DNA of 44,476 nucleotides from positions 1-44,476 of the forward strand of contig NZ_FPBH01000053.1 in assembly GCF_900116445.1 (NCBI RefSeq), written 5' to 3'. Below, piece after piece: positions 1-6,871 of the stretch (the first letter of the stretch is position 1; each line of letters opens with the position of its first letter). This DNA is from Paraburkholderia aspalathi (GTDB taxonomy: Bacteria; Pseudomonadota; Gammaproteobacteria; Burkholderiales; Burkholderiaceae). The translations under genes and the position numbers were made by a program. The notes beneath the pieces were generated by a model. It saw only the letters and a list, made by a program, of their open reading frames with translations. It was not told the origin of the DNA and made no database searches.

Positions 1-34
1 CCTTGAATTCTTCGGGTATGTTCCGTCTGCTCAT
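1..34 (-). CDS. Transposase OrfA, N-terminal fragment (IS3-like)
   Basis: Only the first 11 codons are inside the window; they read MSRRNIPEEFK. This N-terminus resembles the opening of IS3-family OrfA proteins, which are small helix-turn-helix DNA-binding proteins made with the OrfB integrase and used in transposition. The ATG at 34-32 has a strong ribosome binding site, GAGGTGAG, about three bases upstream. The rest of the gene continues beyond position 1. The assignment rests on a short peptide plus the element-like leader. Confidence 0.5.
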   Translation of the reverse strand, partial: MSRRNIPEEFK

Positions 35-90
35 TTCTCACCTCGTTTGGAGAATTATCCCCTTTAGAGGTGTCCATAGTCATTGGACCA
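1..90 (-). mobile_element. Left-edge insertion sequence terminus, IS3-like
   Basis: The stretch reads, on the minus strand, as the outer end of an insertion sequence: a TG-starting tip near 90, a leader of about 55 bases, a Shine-Dalgarno GAGGTGAG and then the start of an orfA-like gene. The tip contains the short inverted pair GTCC/GGAC at 73-76 and 86-89. Immediately outside it the dispersed repeat starts abruptly at 96, which fits an insertion into that repeat. Most of the element lies outside the window, so family and exact end are inference. Confidence 0.55.
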
Positions 91-95
91 CTACA

Positions 96-169
96 CACTT
101 ACTTTCTTTGCCGCCGCAAAGAAAGATAAGCAAAGAAAGCGGCTAGAAGCCCCTGCTAAGCGGGCACCG
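96..169 (+). repeat. Dispersed repeat, left arm of a 74-bp inverted repeat
   Basis: This 74-base segment is repeated in inverted orientation at 486-559 with an essentially perfect match by eye, and similarity continues more weakly inward (compare 177-215 with 436-480). It contains a 9-bp palindrome, CTTTCTTTG at 102-110 and CAAAGAAAG at 117-125. It belongs to the same family as the repeat at the far end of the window. No protein is indicated; short ORFs crossing it are by-products. Confidence 0.85.
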
Positions 170-485
170 CAGCTCGCTCACGGTAGTGGTGCATCTGGAA
201 TCTGTGTTCGTGCCCGTGCATAAGCTTGTGACAAGGGCGTCATACTTCCGGCGGCGCTTCGCGCGCCGAAGAGCAGTTCATAAAGCCACCCGCTACGTTT
301 CGGCGCTCACGCGTCGCCGAGGCGAAGCCGACGGCCCCCACAAACCAAAACCGAAGCCGGTGGTTTCCCCTGCAGACCCGTCCGCGACGCACGTAGTGCG
401 GAGTGGGAGCTGATGACTCCTTTGTCACTAGCGCGGAATGTGAGAGAACACGGATTCCAGTCGCACCACTACCCCAGGCAAACCA

Positions 486-559
486 CGGTGCCCGCTTAGC
501 AGGGGCTTCTAGCCGCTTTCTTTGCTTATCTTTCTTTGCGGCGGCAAAGAAAGTAAGTG
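486..559 (-). repeat. Dispersed repeat, right arm of the 74-bp inverted repeat
   Basis: Inverted copy of 96-169, separated from it by 316 bases that contain no convincing gene. It carries the same CTTTCTTTG/CAAAGAAAG palindrome (530-538 and 545-553). Transcribed, the two arms could form a long hairpin. The right arm runs directly into the conserved part of the repeat family at 538-683. Confidence 0.85.
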
Positions 560-683
560 CCGCCCCGCACAGGGGCAACGCTAATAGACCACTAACAATG
601 CAAGGAAAGGCACGAAAGCCAGAACAAGGAAAGGCCAAAGCCCTAAGAACACAGACAAAAAAGCGCCGCACAGGCAAAAAACC
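538..683 (+). repeat. Dispersed intergenic repeat, copy 1
   Basis: The stretch matches, in inverted orientation, 44313-44433 at the other end of the window. Shared blocks include GCTAATAGACCACTAACAA, AAGGAAAGGC, CCCTAAGAACACAGACAA and AAGCGCCGC. Copy 1 has about 23 extra bases near 612-634 that look like a partial duplication containing a second AAGGAAAGGC. The plus strand is rich in A and C and poor in T, a bias that continues to about 780. A 124-residue ORF (403-777) runs through it but looks like a consequence of the repeat rather than a gene. Confidence 0.85.
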
Positions 684-784
684 TCAAGCAAATCCCAACA
701 CCGTAGACAAACAGACAACACCCCGCTCCGCAAGTCAGGTCAACGACTCGCTCATGAAAACCCTACAAAAAAACTGAAAGTCTG

Positions 785-800
785 CATTGCAGATGCAATG
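785..800. promoter_or_regulatory. Palindrome upstream of porin 1
   Basis: CATTGC-N4-GCAATG forms a 6-bp inverted repeat (785-790, 795-800), and TCTGC/GCAGA (781-793) offers an alternative overlapping pairing. It lies about 90 bases before the porin start, so it could be an operator or a leader hairpin. There is no direct evidence for either. Confidence 0.3.
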
Positions 801-891
801 ATTTCTGACCTCGATATATTCGTCCAGTGGTCACACAACATCGAAAGTCTCCACAGCTATCAGGCATCCTTAATTAAATGAAAGGTGATTC

Positions 892-2007
892 ATGAATCAG
901 AAGATGAAGCTGACCCACTTGGTCGTGGCACTACTGTGCGTCGGCGCAGTCTCCACCGCCCATGCGCAAAGCAGCGTCACGCTCTACGGGCTGCTCGACA
1001 CGGGTATCGACTTCGCCAGCAACGTCAACGGCAACCATCTCTATCAAATGGCCAGCGGCGTCAGCGCGGGCAGCCGCTGGGGCCTCAGAGGCAAGGAAGA
1101 TCTCGGTGCCGGGCTCTCCGCTGTGTTCGACCTGGAAAGCGGCTTCAATTCGACTAACGGCAGCTTGGGAAGTGGTCTGGCTTTTTCCCGTAATGCGTAC
1201 GTTGGCCTCGCCAGTCAGACGGCCGGTACGGTCACTCTCGGGCGGCAGTGGGATCCGATCGTCGATCTCATCGAGCCGTTCTCGCTCAACGATAGCTACG
1301 GCGGCTGGTATTTTTCCCACCCCAATGACATGGACAACCTCGATAACGGCTTCGCCATCAGCAATTCGGTCAAGTACACGAGCCCCACGATCGGGGGCTT
1401 TACGGGCGAAGCCCTTTATTCGTTCGGCGGCCAGACCGGGCAGTTCTCGAATGACTCCGCCTATAGCGCGGCAGCGTCCTATACGAACGGACAGTTCTCG
1501 ATGGGGGCGGGCTATCTGCGCGTCAACGATCCGGAGACGGCAATCCAGAGCTATCAGAACGGCTCGGGCTTTACCAACGCGGTGTACGGCAACTATCTGG
1601 CCAATGCCCGCAGTCAAGGCATCTTTGCCGCGGGTGCGTCCTATCAGATCGGCAAGTTCAAGGTGATGGGCAACTTCACGAACGTGAATTTCCAGCAGGG
1701 CGATGCAGGACAGGACGTCAAATTCCAGAACTATGAAATTGCCGGTACCTTCGCGGCAACTGGTCAGCTGAATCTCGCAGCAGGCTACACCTACACGGAT
1801 GGCCGCGATCACGCGACCAATCAGGAACCGAAGTATCAGCAGCTCAACCTGAGCGCAGAGTACGAACTGTCGAAGCGCACGGCGGTCTATGCGCTCGCCG
1901 CACTACAGAAAGCCAGTGGCGGCGCCGTCGCGCAGATCGCCGGCTTCGATCCTTCGTCTGACGGCAAGCAGGTGGTTGGACGCGTGGGCATTCGACACTC
2001 GTTCTAA
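892..2007 (+). CDS. Gram-negative porin, OmpC-like (Burkholderia type)
   Basis: This 371-residue outer membrane protein should form a trimeric beta-barrel channel for small hydrophilic solutes. The start at 892 is preceded by AAAGGTGA. A Sec signal peptide covers residues 1-25 and ends in ALA-type context (AHA before QSSVTLYG). The mature N-terminus QSSVTLYGLLDTG, the SRWGLRGKEDLGAGLSAVFDLESGF block and the C-terminal VGRVGIRHSF with terminal Phe are hallmarks of the betaproteobacterial porin family (PF13609). It is followed at once by a strong terminator, so it is probably a single-gene unit. A second, related porin lies at 2879-4057. Solute specificity cannot be read from the sequence. Confidence 0.95.
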   Translation: MNQKMKLTHLVVALLCVGAVSTAHAQSSVTLYGLLDTGIDFASNVNGNHLYQMASGVSAGSRWGLRGKEDLGAGLSAVFDLESGFNSTNGSLGSGLAFSRNAYVGLASQTAGTVTLGRQWDPIVDLIEPFSLNDSYGGWYFSHPNDMDNLDNGFAISNSVKYTSPTIGGFTGEALYSFGGQTGQFSNDSAYSAAASYTNGQFSMGAGYLRVNDPETAIQSYQNGSGFTNAVYGNYLANARSQGIFAAGASYQIGKFKVMGNFTNVNFQQGDAGQDVKFQNYEIAGTFAATGQLNLAAGYTYTDGRDHATNQEPKYQQLNLSAEYELSKRTAVYALAALQKASGGAVAQIAGFDPSSDGKQVVGRVGIRHSF

Positions 2008-2025
2008 AGCATCAGAATCAGATGA

Positions 2026-2063
2026 AAGAGCGCGCTGCCCGAAGGGGTAGCGCGCTCTTTTTT
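2026..2063 (+). terminator. Rho-independent terminator of porin 1
   Basis: An 11-bp stem, AAGAGCGCGCT (2026-2036) with AGCGCGCTCTT (2049-2059), is followed by a run of T. It begins 18 bases after the porin stop codon. Confidence 0.92.
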
Positions 2064-2065
2064 GT

Positions 2066-2224
2066 TCACGAACCAAAATAGATATTGCAGTAACTCGGTG
2101 GACCGACACAGTTGTCGGCGCTGGTGGAGGGCGACGTTGTCGCGCATCCGGATAACAGGAATCCGGATGCAGCAGCGGCAACGGCAAACGAGGCCGTTCG
2201 TTTGATCGCGGTGCGAAGAGTCAT
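2066..2224 (-). CDS. Small Cys-containing lipoprotein
   Basis: A 52-residue protein beginning MTLRTAIKRT. A positively charged start, a hydrophobic stretch and the lipobox LLSGC (Cys27) mark it as a probable lipoprotein with a mature chain of about 26 residues. That chain starts CATTSPSTSADN and carries two further cysteines (39 and 46) in CVGPPSYCNIYFGS, which could form a disulfide. The stop codon is nearly on top of the porin 1 terminator. No clear Shine-Dalgarno precedes the ATG at 2224, so the start is less certain than the reading frame. I do not recognise a function. The DUF4148 gene lies 46 bases upstream on the same strand and could share a transcript. Confidence 0.7.
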   Translation of the reverse strand: MTLRTAIKRTASFAVAAAASGFLLSGCATTSPSTSADNCVGPPSYCNIYFGS

Positions 2225-2270
2225 TGATGTCAGGGCGAGAAATGCAGCGTGTTGCGTTTAGTGATAGATC

Positions 2271-2552
2271 TCAGTGTGCGTAAAGCGTCGAGTTCAGATA
2301 GGCGAGCTGTCCGTCCTTCTCCGCATGAACGAGTTCCTGATAAACCTGCGCACGCGTCTTCTCGCCGGTCGCCTGACCGTAAGGCGGCACCCACGACCCA
2401 GCCGCGTTGACCGCGGCGGTGCTGGTCGCTGCTACCTGCATGGTCGGTGCGGCGTTCTGTTGCGCCGGCGAAGGCGCCGTGGTCGATTGAGCGAAAGCGG
2501 AGGCCGTTGCGGTTGCACCGATGAAAGCGATGGCGAGCGTCAGAGATTTCAT
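2271..2552 (-). CDS. DUF4148 domain-containing secreted protein
   Basis: A 93-residue exported protein. I place the start at the ATG at 2552 (MKSLTLAIAF), because GAGGA lies eight bases upstream; an in-frame GTG at 2567 overlaps that ribosome binding site and is unlikely. Residues 1-22 are a Sec signal peptide ending ASAFA before QSTT. The C-terminal part, with GEKTRAQVYQELVHAEKDGQL, is the DUF4148 signature common in Burkholderia periplasmic proteins; the family has no established biochemical role. It is divergent from porin 2 and shares its upstream region. Confidence 0.88.
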   Translation of the reverse strand: MKSLTLAIAFIGATATASAFAQSTTAPSPAQQNAAPTMQVAATSTAAVNAAGSWVPPYGQATGEKTRAQVYQELVHAEKDGQLAYLNSTLYAH

Positions 2553-2732
2553 GTTCGTAATCCTCACAAATCAAATTGGATGGAACCGATGCGCGAACCG
2601 CAATGCATTCGTGGATCGGTTGATAAGAAGGATAGTGACCTGGCGTTAGCGGATCGGCGGTGTGCGCATGAAAAGATATTTATCCGTTGGAGCGCCGGCG
2701 ATCCGATGATTCTTGGGCTTGTCCGGTACATG

Positions 2733-2758
2733 TCATGAACATAAAAAACGTTTCATGA
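2733..2758. promoter_or_regulatory. Inverted repeat in the DUF4148/porin 2 divergent region
   Basis: TCATGAA (2733-2739) and TTCATGA (2752-2758) form a 7-bp inverted repeat around an A-rich spacer. It lies in the 326-base gap between two divergent genes (2553-2878), where an operator for either would be expected. I see no other clear element in this gap. The function is inferred only from position and symmetry. Confidence 0.35.
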
Positions 2759-2878
2759 ATCGACCGGTTTTGATCACGGGTATGTCACCACGCAAATCTA
2801 CATTGCGGCTACCCGCACGGTGTGCGGGATCGGTCCGTCAATGCGCGGATCGGCGCCTTCTCTTACCCGGAATCAAAC

Positions 2879-4057
2879 ATGAACAAAGCATTGGCAACCA
2901 CACTCGTCGCGCTGGCCGGCACCTTCGGTGCAGCGGCGCACGCACAAAGCAGCGTCACGCTCTACGGCACACTCGATACCGGCATCGACTACATCAGCAA
3001 TCAGAAAACGGCCTCAGGCGGCAAAAGCAACTGGATGATGGAAAGCGGCAATATCAGTACCGACCGCTGGGGCCTGCGTGGTAACGAGGACCTGGGCGGG
3101 GGCTTAAGCGCGGTCTTCGATCTGGAGAACGGTTTCAATATCGACAGCGGCAAATTCTCCAACGGCGGCGATGAATTCGGCCGGCAGGCATGGGTCGGCA
3201 TCGCGAGTAAGCAGTGGGGCACGGTGACCATGGGGCGGCAATACGACTTCCTGGTCGATTTCGTCGCGCCGCTTTCGGCCACAGGTTCGGGCTTCGGCGG
3301 CAATATCGCCGATCATCCGTTCGATAACGACAACCTCAACAACGATCTGCGCATGAACAACGCGCTGAAATTCCGCAGCGCGACTTATGACGGCTTCACA
3401 GTCGGCGGCGCTTATGCGTTCAGCAATGCGGCCGGTGGCTTCAGCAATAACAACGCCTATAGCCTCGGTGCGCAATGGGCGGGCGGTCCGTTCAATCTGG
3501 CGCTCGCGTACCTGCAGGTGAACCAGCCGGGCGGCGTCAATCAACCCGCCAACACCGGTGGCGCGGTGAGCAGCAGCGATGGCGACGCGACCTTCACCGG
3601 CGCGCGCCAGCGCATCCTCGGCGCGGCAGGGCGCTATACATTCGGCGCGGCGACCGTCGGTCTAGTTTTCACGCGGACCATGCTCGACGACCCGCATCAG
3701 ATCACGCAGGGTGGCGCGTATGCCACGCTCAACGGCGATATGCTGACCTTCAATAACTACGAACTGAACGCGCGCTATGCCATCACGCCGGCGTTCACGC
3801 TGGGCGGCTCGTACACGTTCACCGACGGACATTTCAGCGACGACGGCAGGAGCGTCGCACCGAAGTGGAATCAGTTCATGCTGCAGGCAGATTACGCCCT
3901 GTCACGCCGAACCGATCTGTATCTGGAGGGCGTCTATCAACATGTGTCGGGGGCGGACGGTATTGCGGTGCTCGGTAATGCGTCGATCTATTCGCTAGCG
4001 GCTTCGTCGAGCGATCGGCAGGCGGTTGTGGCGGTGGGGATACGGCATAAGTTCTGA
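2879..4057 (+). CDS. Gram-negative porin, OmpC-like (second copy)
   Basis: This 392-residue outer membrane porin is related to the one at 892. The start is placed at the ATG at 2879 (MNKALATTLV), which gives a normal 22-residue signal peptide ending AAAHA before QSSVTLYG; an upstream in-frame GTG at 2822 would add an unsupported extension. Conserved porin blocks include YGTLDTGIDY, DRWGLRGNEDLGGGLSAVFD and the C-terminal VVAVGIRHKF. It differs from porin 1 by an extra loop near residues 215-245 rich in Gly, Asn and Ser. A terminator follows. Two divergent paralogous porins this close suggest an old local duplication with independent regulation. Confidence 0.95.
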   Translation: MNKALATTLVALAGTFGAAAHAQSSVTLYGTLDTGIDYISNQKTASGGKSNWMMESGNISTDRWGLRGNEDLGGGLSAVFDLENGFNIDSGKFSNGGDEFGRQAWVGIASKQWGTVTMGRQYDFLVDFVAPLSATGSGFGGNIADHPFDNDNLNNDLRMNNALKFRSATYDGFTVGGAYAFSNAAGGFSNNNAYSLGAQWAGGPFNLALAYLQVNQPGGVNQPANTGGAVSSSDGDATFTGARQRILGAAGRYTFGAATVGLVFTRTMLDDPHQITQGGAYATLNGDMLTFNNYELNARYAITPAFTLGGSYTFTDGHFSDDGRSVAPKWNQFMLQADYALSRRTDLYLEGVYQHVSGADGIAVLGNASIYSLAASSSDRQAVVAVGIRHKF

Positions 4058-4103
4058 GCGCGGCATGTGCGTTGAAAGGGTGTCGTAAGCGTATATGGAA
4101 GGC

Positions 4104-4138
4104 AAACGCCGCCGGTGAAGAACCGGCGACGTTTTTTA
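4104..4138 (+). terminator. Terminator between porin 2 and the efflux operon
   Basis: Stem 4106-4116 with 4122-4132, one mismatch and a 5-base loop, followed by six T. It sits between the convergent ends of porin 2 and the outer membrane factor gene. The T run serves the plus strand; the minus-strand side has only three T, so termination from that side is less sure. Confidence 0.85.
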
Positions 4139-4179
4139 ACGGCATGGGTGGATTCAACTGACAGATTCAACCCGCAGTT

Positions 4180-5664
4180 TCACTCAGCGGACGCGAGCAC
4201 CTTCGGATGCACCGCTTGCGCACTTGCCGCCTGAACGGCAGGCGAGCCCGTAGCGCCGTCCGCCGACCAACCGCCGCCCAAGGCCTCAATCAAGCCCACC
4301 GAGGCCAGCAGACGTCGCGTATTGAGGTTCAGTGCGTCGATCTGGGTAGTGAGTTCGGTGGTCTGCGCGGTCACGACATCCAGATAGCTGACCACGCCGT
4401 CGCGATAGCGCGACATCGAAAGCGTCAACGTGCGTTGCGCGGCGACCAGCGCCTCGTTCTGCTGCGTGGCTTCGTCGCCGAGATGATGCAATTGCGCGAG
4501 GTTGTCTTCGACCTGCTGGAAGGCGAGCAATACCGCGGCCTTGTACTTCGCGCCGTTCTCGGCGAGTTTGGCGCGCGCCTGTTGCGTGATCGCCTCACGG
4601 CGGCCGCCGTCGAATAGCGTGAGCACGAGGCTCGGTCCGACCGACCAGATTTCATTCGGCGCCATCAGCCACGGCGAAAGCGTGTCGCTCTGATAACCAC
4701 CGTCGAGTCCGAGCGAAATGTCTGGGAAGAAGGCGGCCTTGGCCACGCCGATTTGCGCATTGGCCTCGGCAACGCGCCGCTCGGCCGCCGCGATGTCGGG
4801 ACGCCGTTGCAGCAGTGCTGCGGGCAGGCCCGTTGGAATCGACGGCAGATACGCCGTTTCGATCTCCGGCGCGAGTGTGAAATTCGACGCGGGCGCGCCG
4901 GTCAGGCTGGCGATCGCATGCTCGTACAGCGCGCGGCGAGCAGTGATGTCGTCGGCGGAAGCGCGCGCGGTGTCGAGTTGTGTCTGCGCGCGCGAGACGT
5001 CGAGGTCGGATGCAATGCCACCCGCGTGACGGCTTAACGTGAGTTTGAGCGCGTGCTGGTAGGTGTCGATCGTGTCGTTGAGCAGTTGCTGCTGTTCGTC
5101 CAGCCCGCGCAGATTGAAGTACGCGCTTGCCAGATTCGCCTGCAAGCTCAAACGTACCGATTGGAGATCGGCCTCGCTCGCCTGCAGCGCCGAGCGGCCC
5201 GCCGACACCTCGTTGCGGATCTTGCCCCACAGGTCGAGGTCATAGCCGATGCCGACGTCGACCGTATTCGTGCCGTACACCGCGGGCTGACCCACGCCAC
5301 GCAGCGGGCGGTTGTCCGATTGCCTTTGGCGTTCGACCGACGCTTCGGCGCCGATGGTCGGAAACAAGCCCGAGCGGGCTTGCGACAGATAGGCGGTGGC
5401 CTCGTCGTGGCGCGCCATCGCCGCGGCCACGTCCGGGTTGGCGGCGGCCACCTTAACCTCGAGATGGTCGAGTACCGGATCGCGATACACCGTCCACCAC
5501 GCGTCGCGCGGCACGCGGTCGGCGGGTCGGGCGAGCTGCCATGCGCCACCTTCCTTGAACGTCGTTGGGATGCTGGTGGCCGGCGCCTGGTAGGTCGGCG
5601 CGAACGAGCAGCCGCTCATCAGCGCCGCGGCCGCCAACGCGATGCAGATGCGGCGTTTATCCAT
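4180..5664 (-). CDS. RND efflux outer membrane factor, NodT family lipoprotein
   Basis: This 494-residue protein should be the TolC-like trimeric exit duct of the tripartite pump encoded just upstream. The start ATG at 5664 overlaps the end of the adaptor gene by eight bases (ATGGATAA), which implies translational coupling. The signal peptide ends in the lipobox LMSGC with Cys19 as the lipidation site. Two outer-membrane-efflux repeats follow, with the NodT hallmark GLPAALLQRRPDIAAAERR (around residues 300-320) and periplasmic coiled-coil helices such as YRDGVVSYLDVVTAQTT. Length is normal for the family. Confidence 0.95.
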   Translation of the reverse strand: MDKRRICIALAAAALMSGCSFAPTYQAPATSIPTTFKEGGAWQLARPADRVPRDAWWTVYRDPVLDHLEVKVAAANPDVAAAMARHDEATAYLSQARSGLFPTIGAEASVERQRQSDNRPLRGVGQPAVYGTNTVDVGIGYDLDLWGKIRNEVSAGRSALQASEADLQSVRLSLQANLASAYFNLRGLDEQQQLLNDTIDTYQHALKLTLSRHAGGIASDLDVSRAQTQLDTARASADDITARRALYEHAIASLTGAPASNFTLAPEIETAYLPSIPTGLPAALLQRRPDIAAAERRVAEANAQIGVAKAAFFPDISLGLDGGYQSDTLSPWLMAPNEIWSVGPSLVLTLFDGGRREAITQQARAKLAENGAKYKAAVLLAFQQVEDNLAQLHHLGDEATQQNEALVAAQRTLTLSMSRYRDGVVSYLDVVTAQTTELTTQIDALNLNTRRLLASVGLIEALGGGWSADGATGSPAVQAASAQAVHPKVLASAE

Positions 5665-6871
5665 GAGCGCTCTCCGCTGGCCGGCGTGCGGCGAGCGACG
5701 TGTCCGTCGTACTAGCCGGATTGCTTTCGAGTCGCACTTCATCGCCCGAGGCAAGCGAGTCGGGCGGATTGTCGATGACACGGTCGGCTGGATTCAGACC
5801 TGAGGCGATCTCGACGTGCGTGCCGAGATCGGTGGCGATCGATACCGATTTGAGCACCGCGCGGTTGTCGTGGCCGACCACGGCGACCTGCAAACCGTTC
5901 TGCCGGAAGATGAGCGAGCTGGCCGGGATCGACAAGGCATGCGAGTTGGTCGGCAGCGCAAAATGCACCTCGGTGTATTCGCCGGGGATCAGCAAACCGT
6001 TTTGATTGTCGACCGCGAGTTGCACCAGCAGCGTGCCGGAGGAGGGCGTGATCGCATCGTCGGTGTCAACGAGTTTGGCGTTGAACTTCACGCCGGGGCG
6101 TTCGGGCACGGTGAGCGTGGCGGTCATGCCGGGTCTGATGGCGGCGGCCTCGTCCTGCGGCACGCTCACGTAAACGCGCAATTGACGTGCGTCCGACACG
6201 GAAAACAGTTCGGGTCCATTGCCGCCGCCCGCATTGATGAGCGCGCCGATATCGGTGGTGCGCGCGGTGACGATGCCGTCGAATGGGGCAGTGATGCGCT
6301 TGAACGATTCGAGCGCTTCGAGACGCCGTACATTGGCTTCCGCCGCAGCTACGGTTGCCTGCTTGGCCACGAGGTCGCTGGTCTTTTCATCGGCGTCCTG
6401 CTGCGAGACCGAATCCTGTTGCAGCATCCTGGTCCAGCGGGTTGCCGTGGAGGCCGCGAGTTTTTCGTTAGCCACCGAGTTCTGCAAATCGGCGCGAGCC
6501 TGCAGCAATTGCTGATCGAGGTCGGGCGTGTCGATCACCCCAAGCAACTGGCCGGCTTTGACGTGCGTGCCGATATCGGCGTACCACGCATGCAGATAAC
6601 CCGACACGCGTGCGTAAATCGGCGCGTTGACGAAGGCGGACAGCCGTCCGGGCAACACCAGCGCCTGCGCATCGAGGTCGTGTTTGGGTGTGTATGCAAT
6701 CACCGTGGGCACGGCTTGCTGGGCTGACCAGGTGGTGAGTTCCTGCTTCGCATGCACGCGGCTGGCAATGCCGCTCGTCACAATGCCCGCTGCCACCAGC
6801 AGCGCGACGATGCCGACCAGCTTCAGATGACGCAGCCGCTTGGGCGAATTGATCTCGATCTCAGTGGACAT
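5657..6871 (-). CDS. RND efflux periplasmic adaptor (membrane fusion protein)
   Basis: This 404-residue HlyD/AcrA-type adaptor bridges the inner membrane pump and the outer membrane duct. I start it at the ATG at 6871 (MSTEIEINSP) because GGAG lies six bases upstream; this start lies inside the last codons of the pump gene (11-base overlap). One transmembrane anchor spans about residues 18-37. A lipoyl-like segment follows (GYLHAWYADIGTHVKAGQLLGVIDTPDL), then an alpha-hairpin (residues about 115-185) and the beta-barrel region with ITAPFDGIVTARTTDIGAL. It is the middle gene of pump-adaptor-duct, so all three should be expressed together. Confidence 0.95.
   Translation of the reverse strand: MSTEIEINSPKRLRHLKLVGIVALLVAAGIVTSGIASRVHAKQELTTWSAQQAVPTVIAYTPKHDLDAQALVLPGRLSAFVNAPIYARVSGYLHAWYADIGTHVKAGQLLGVIDTPDLDQQLLQARADLQNSVANEKLAASTATRWTRMLQQDSVSQQDADEKTSDLVAKQATVAAAEANVRRLEALESFKRITAPFDGIVTARTTDIGALINAGGGNGPELFSVSDARQLRVYVSVPQDEAAAIRPGMTATLTVPERPGVKFNAKLVDTDDAITPSSGTLLVQLAVDNQNGLLIPGEYTEVHFALPTNSHALSIPASSLIFRQNGLQVAVVGHDNRAVLKSVSIATDLGTHVEIASGLNPADRVIDNPPDSLASGDEVRLESNPASTTDTSLAARRPAESAHG

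Noticed and set aside
403..777. 124-residue ORF across the left repeat
   Set aside because: It lies entirely in the repeat and its A/C-rich flank, has biased composition and no ribosome binding site, and the matching peptide at the right edge (44147-44452, minus) is explained by the same repeated DNA.
931..1812. 293-residue ORF antisense to porin 1
   Set aside because: A shadow of the GC-rich porin gene, which has a full signal peptide, family motifs and terminator.
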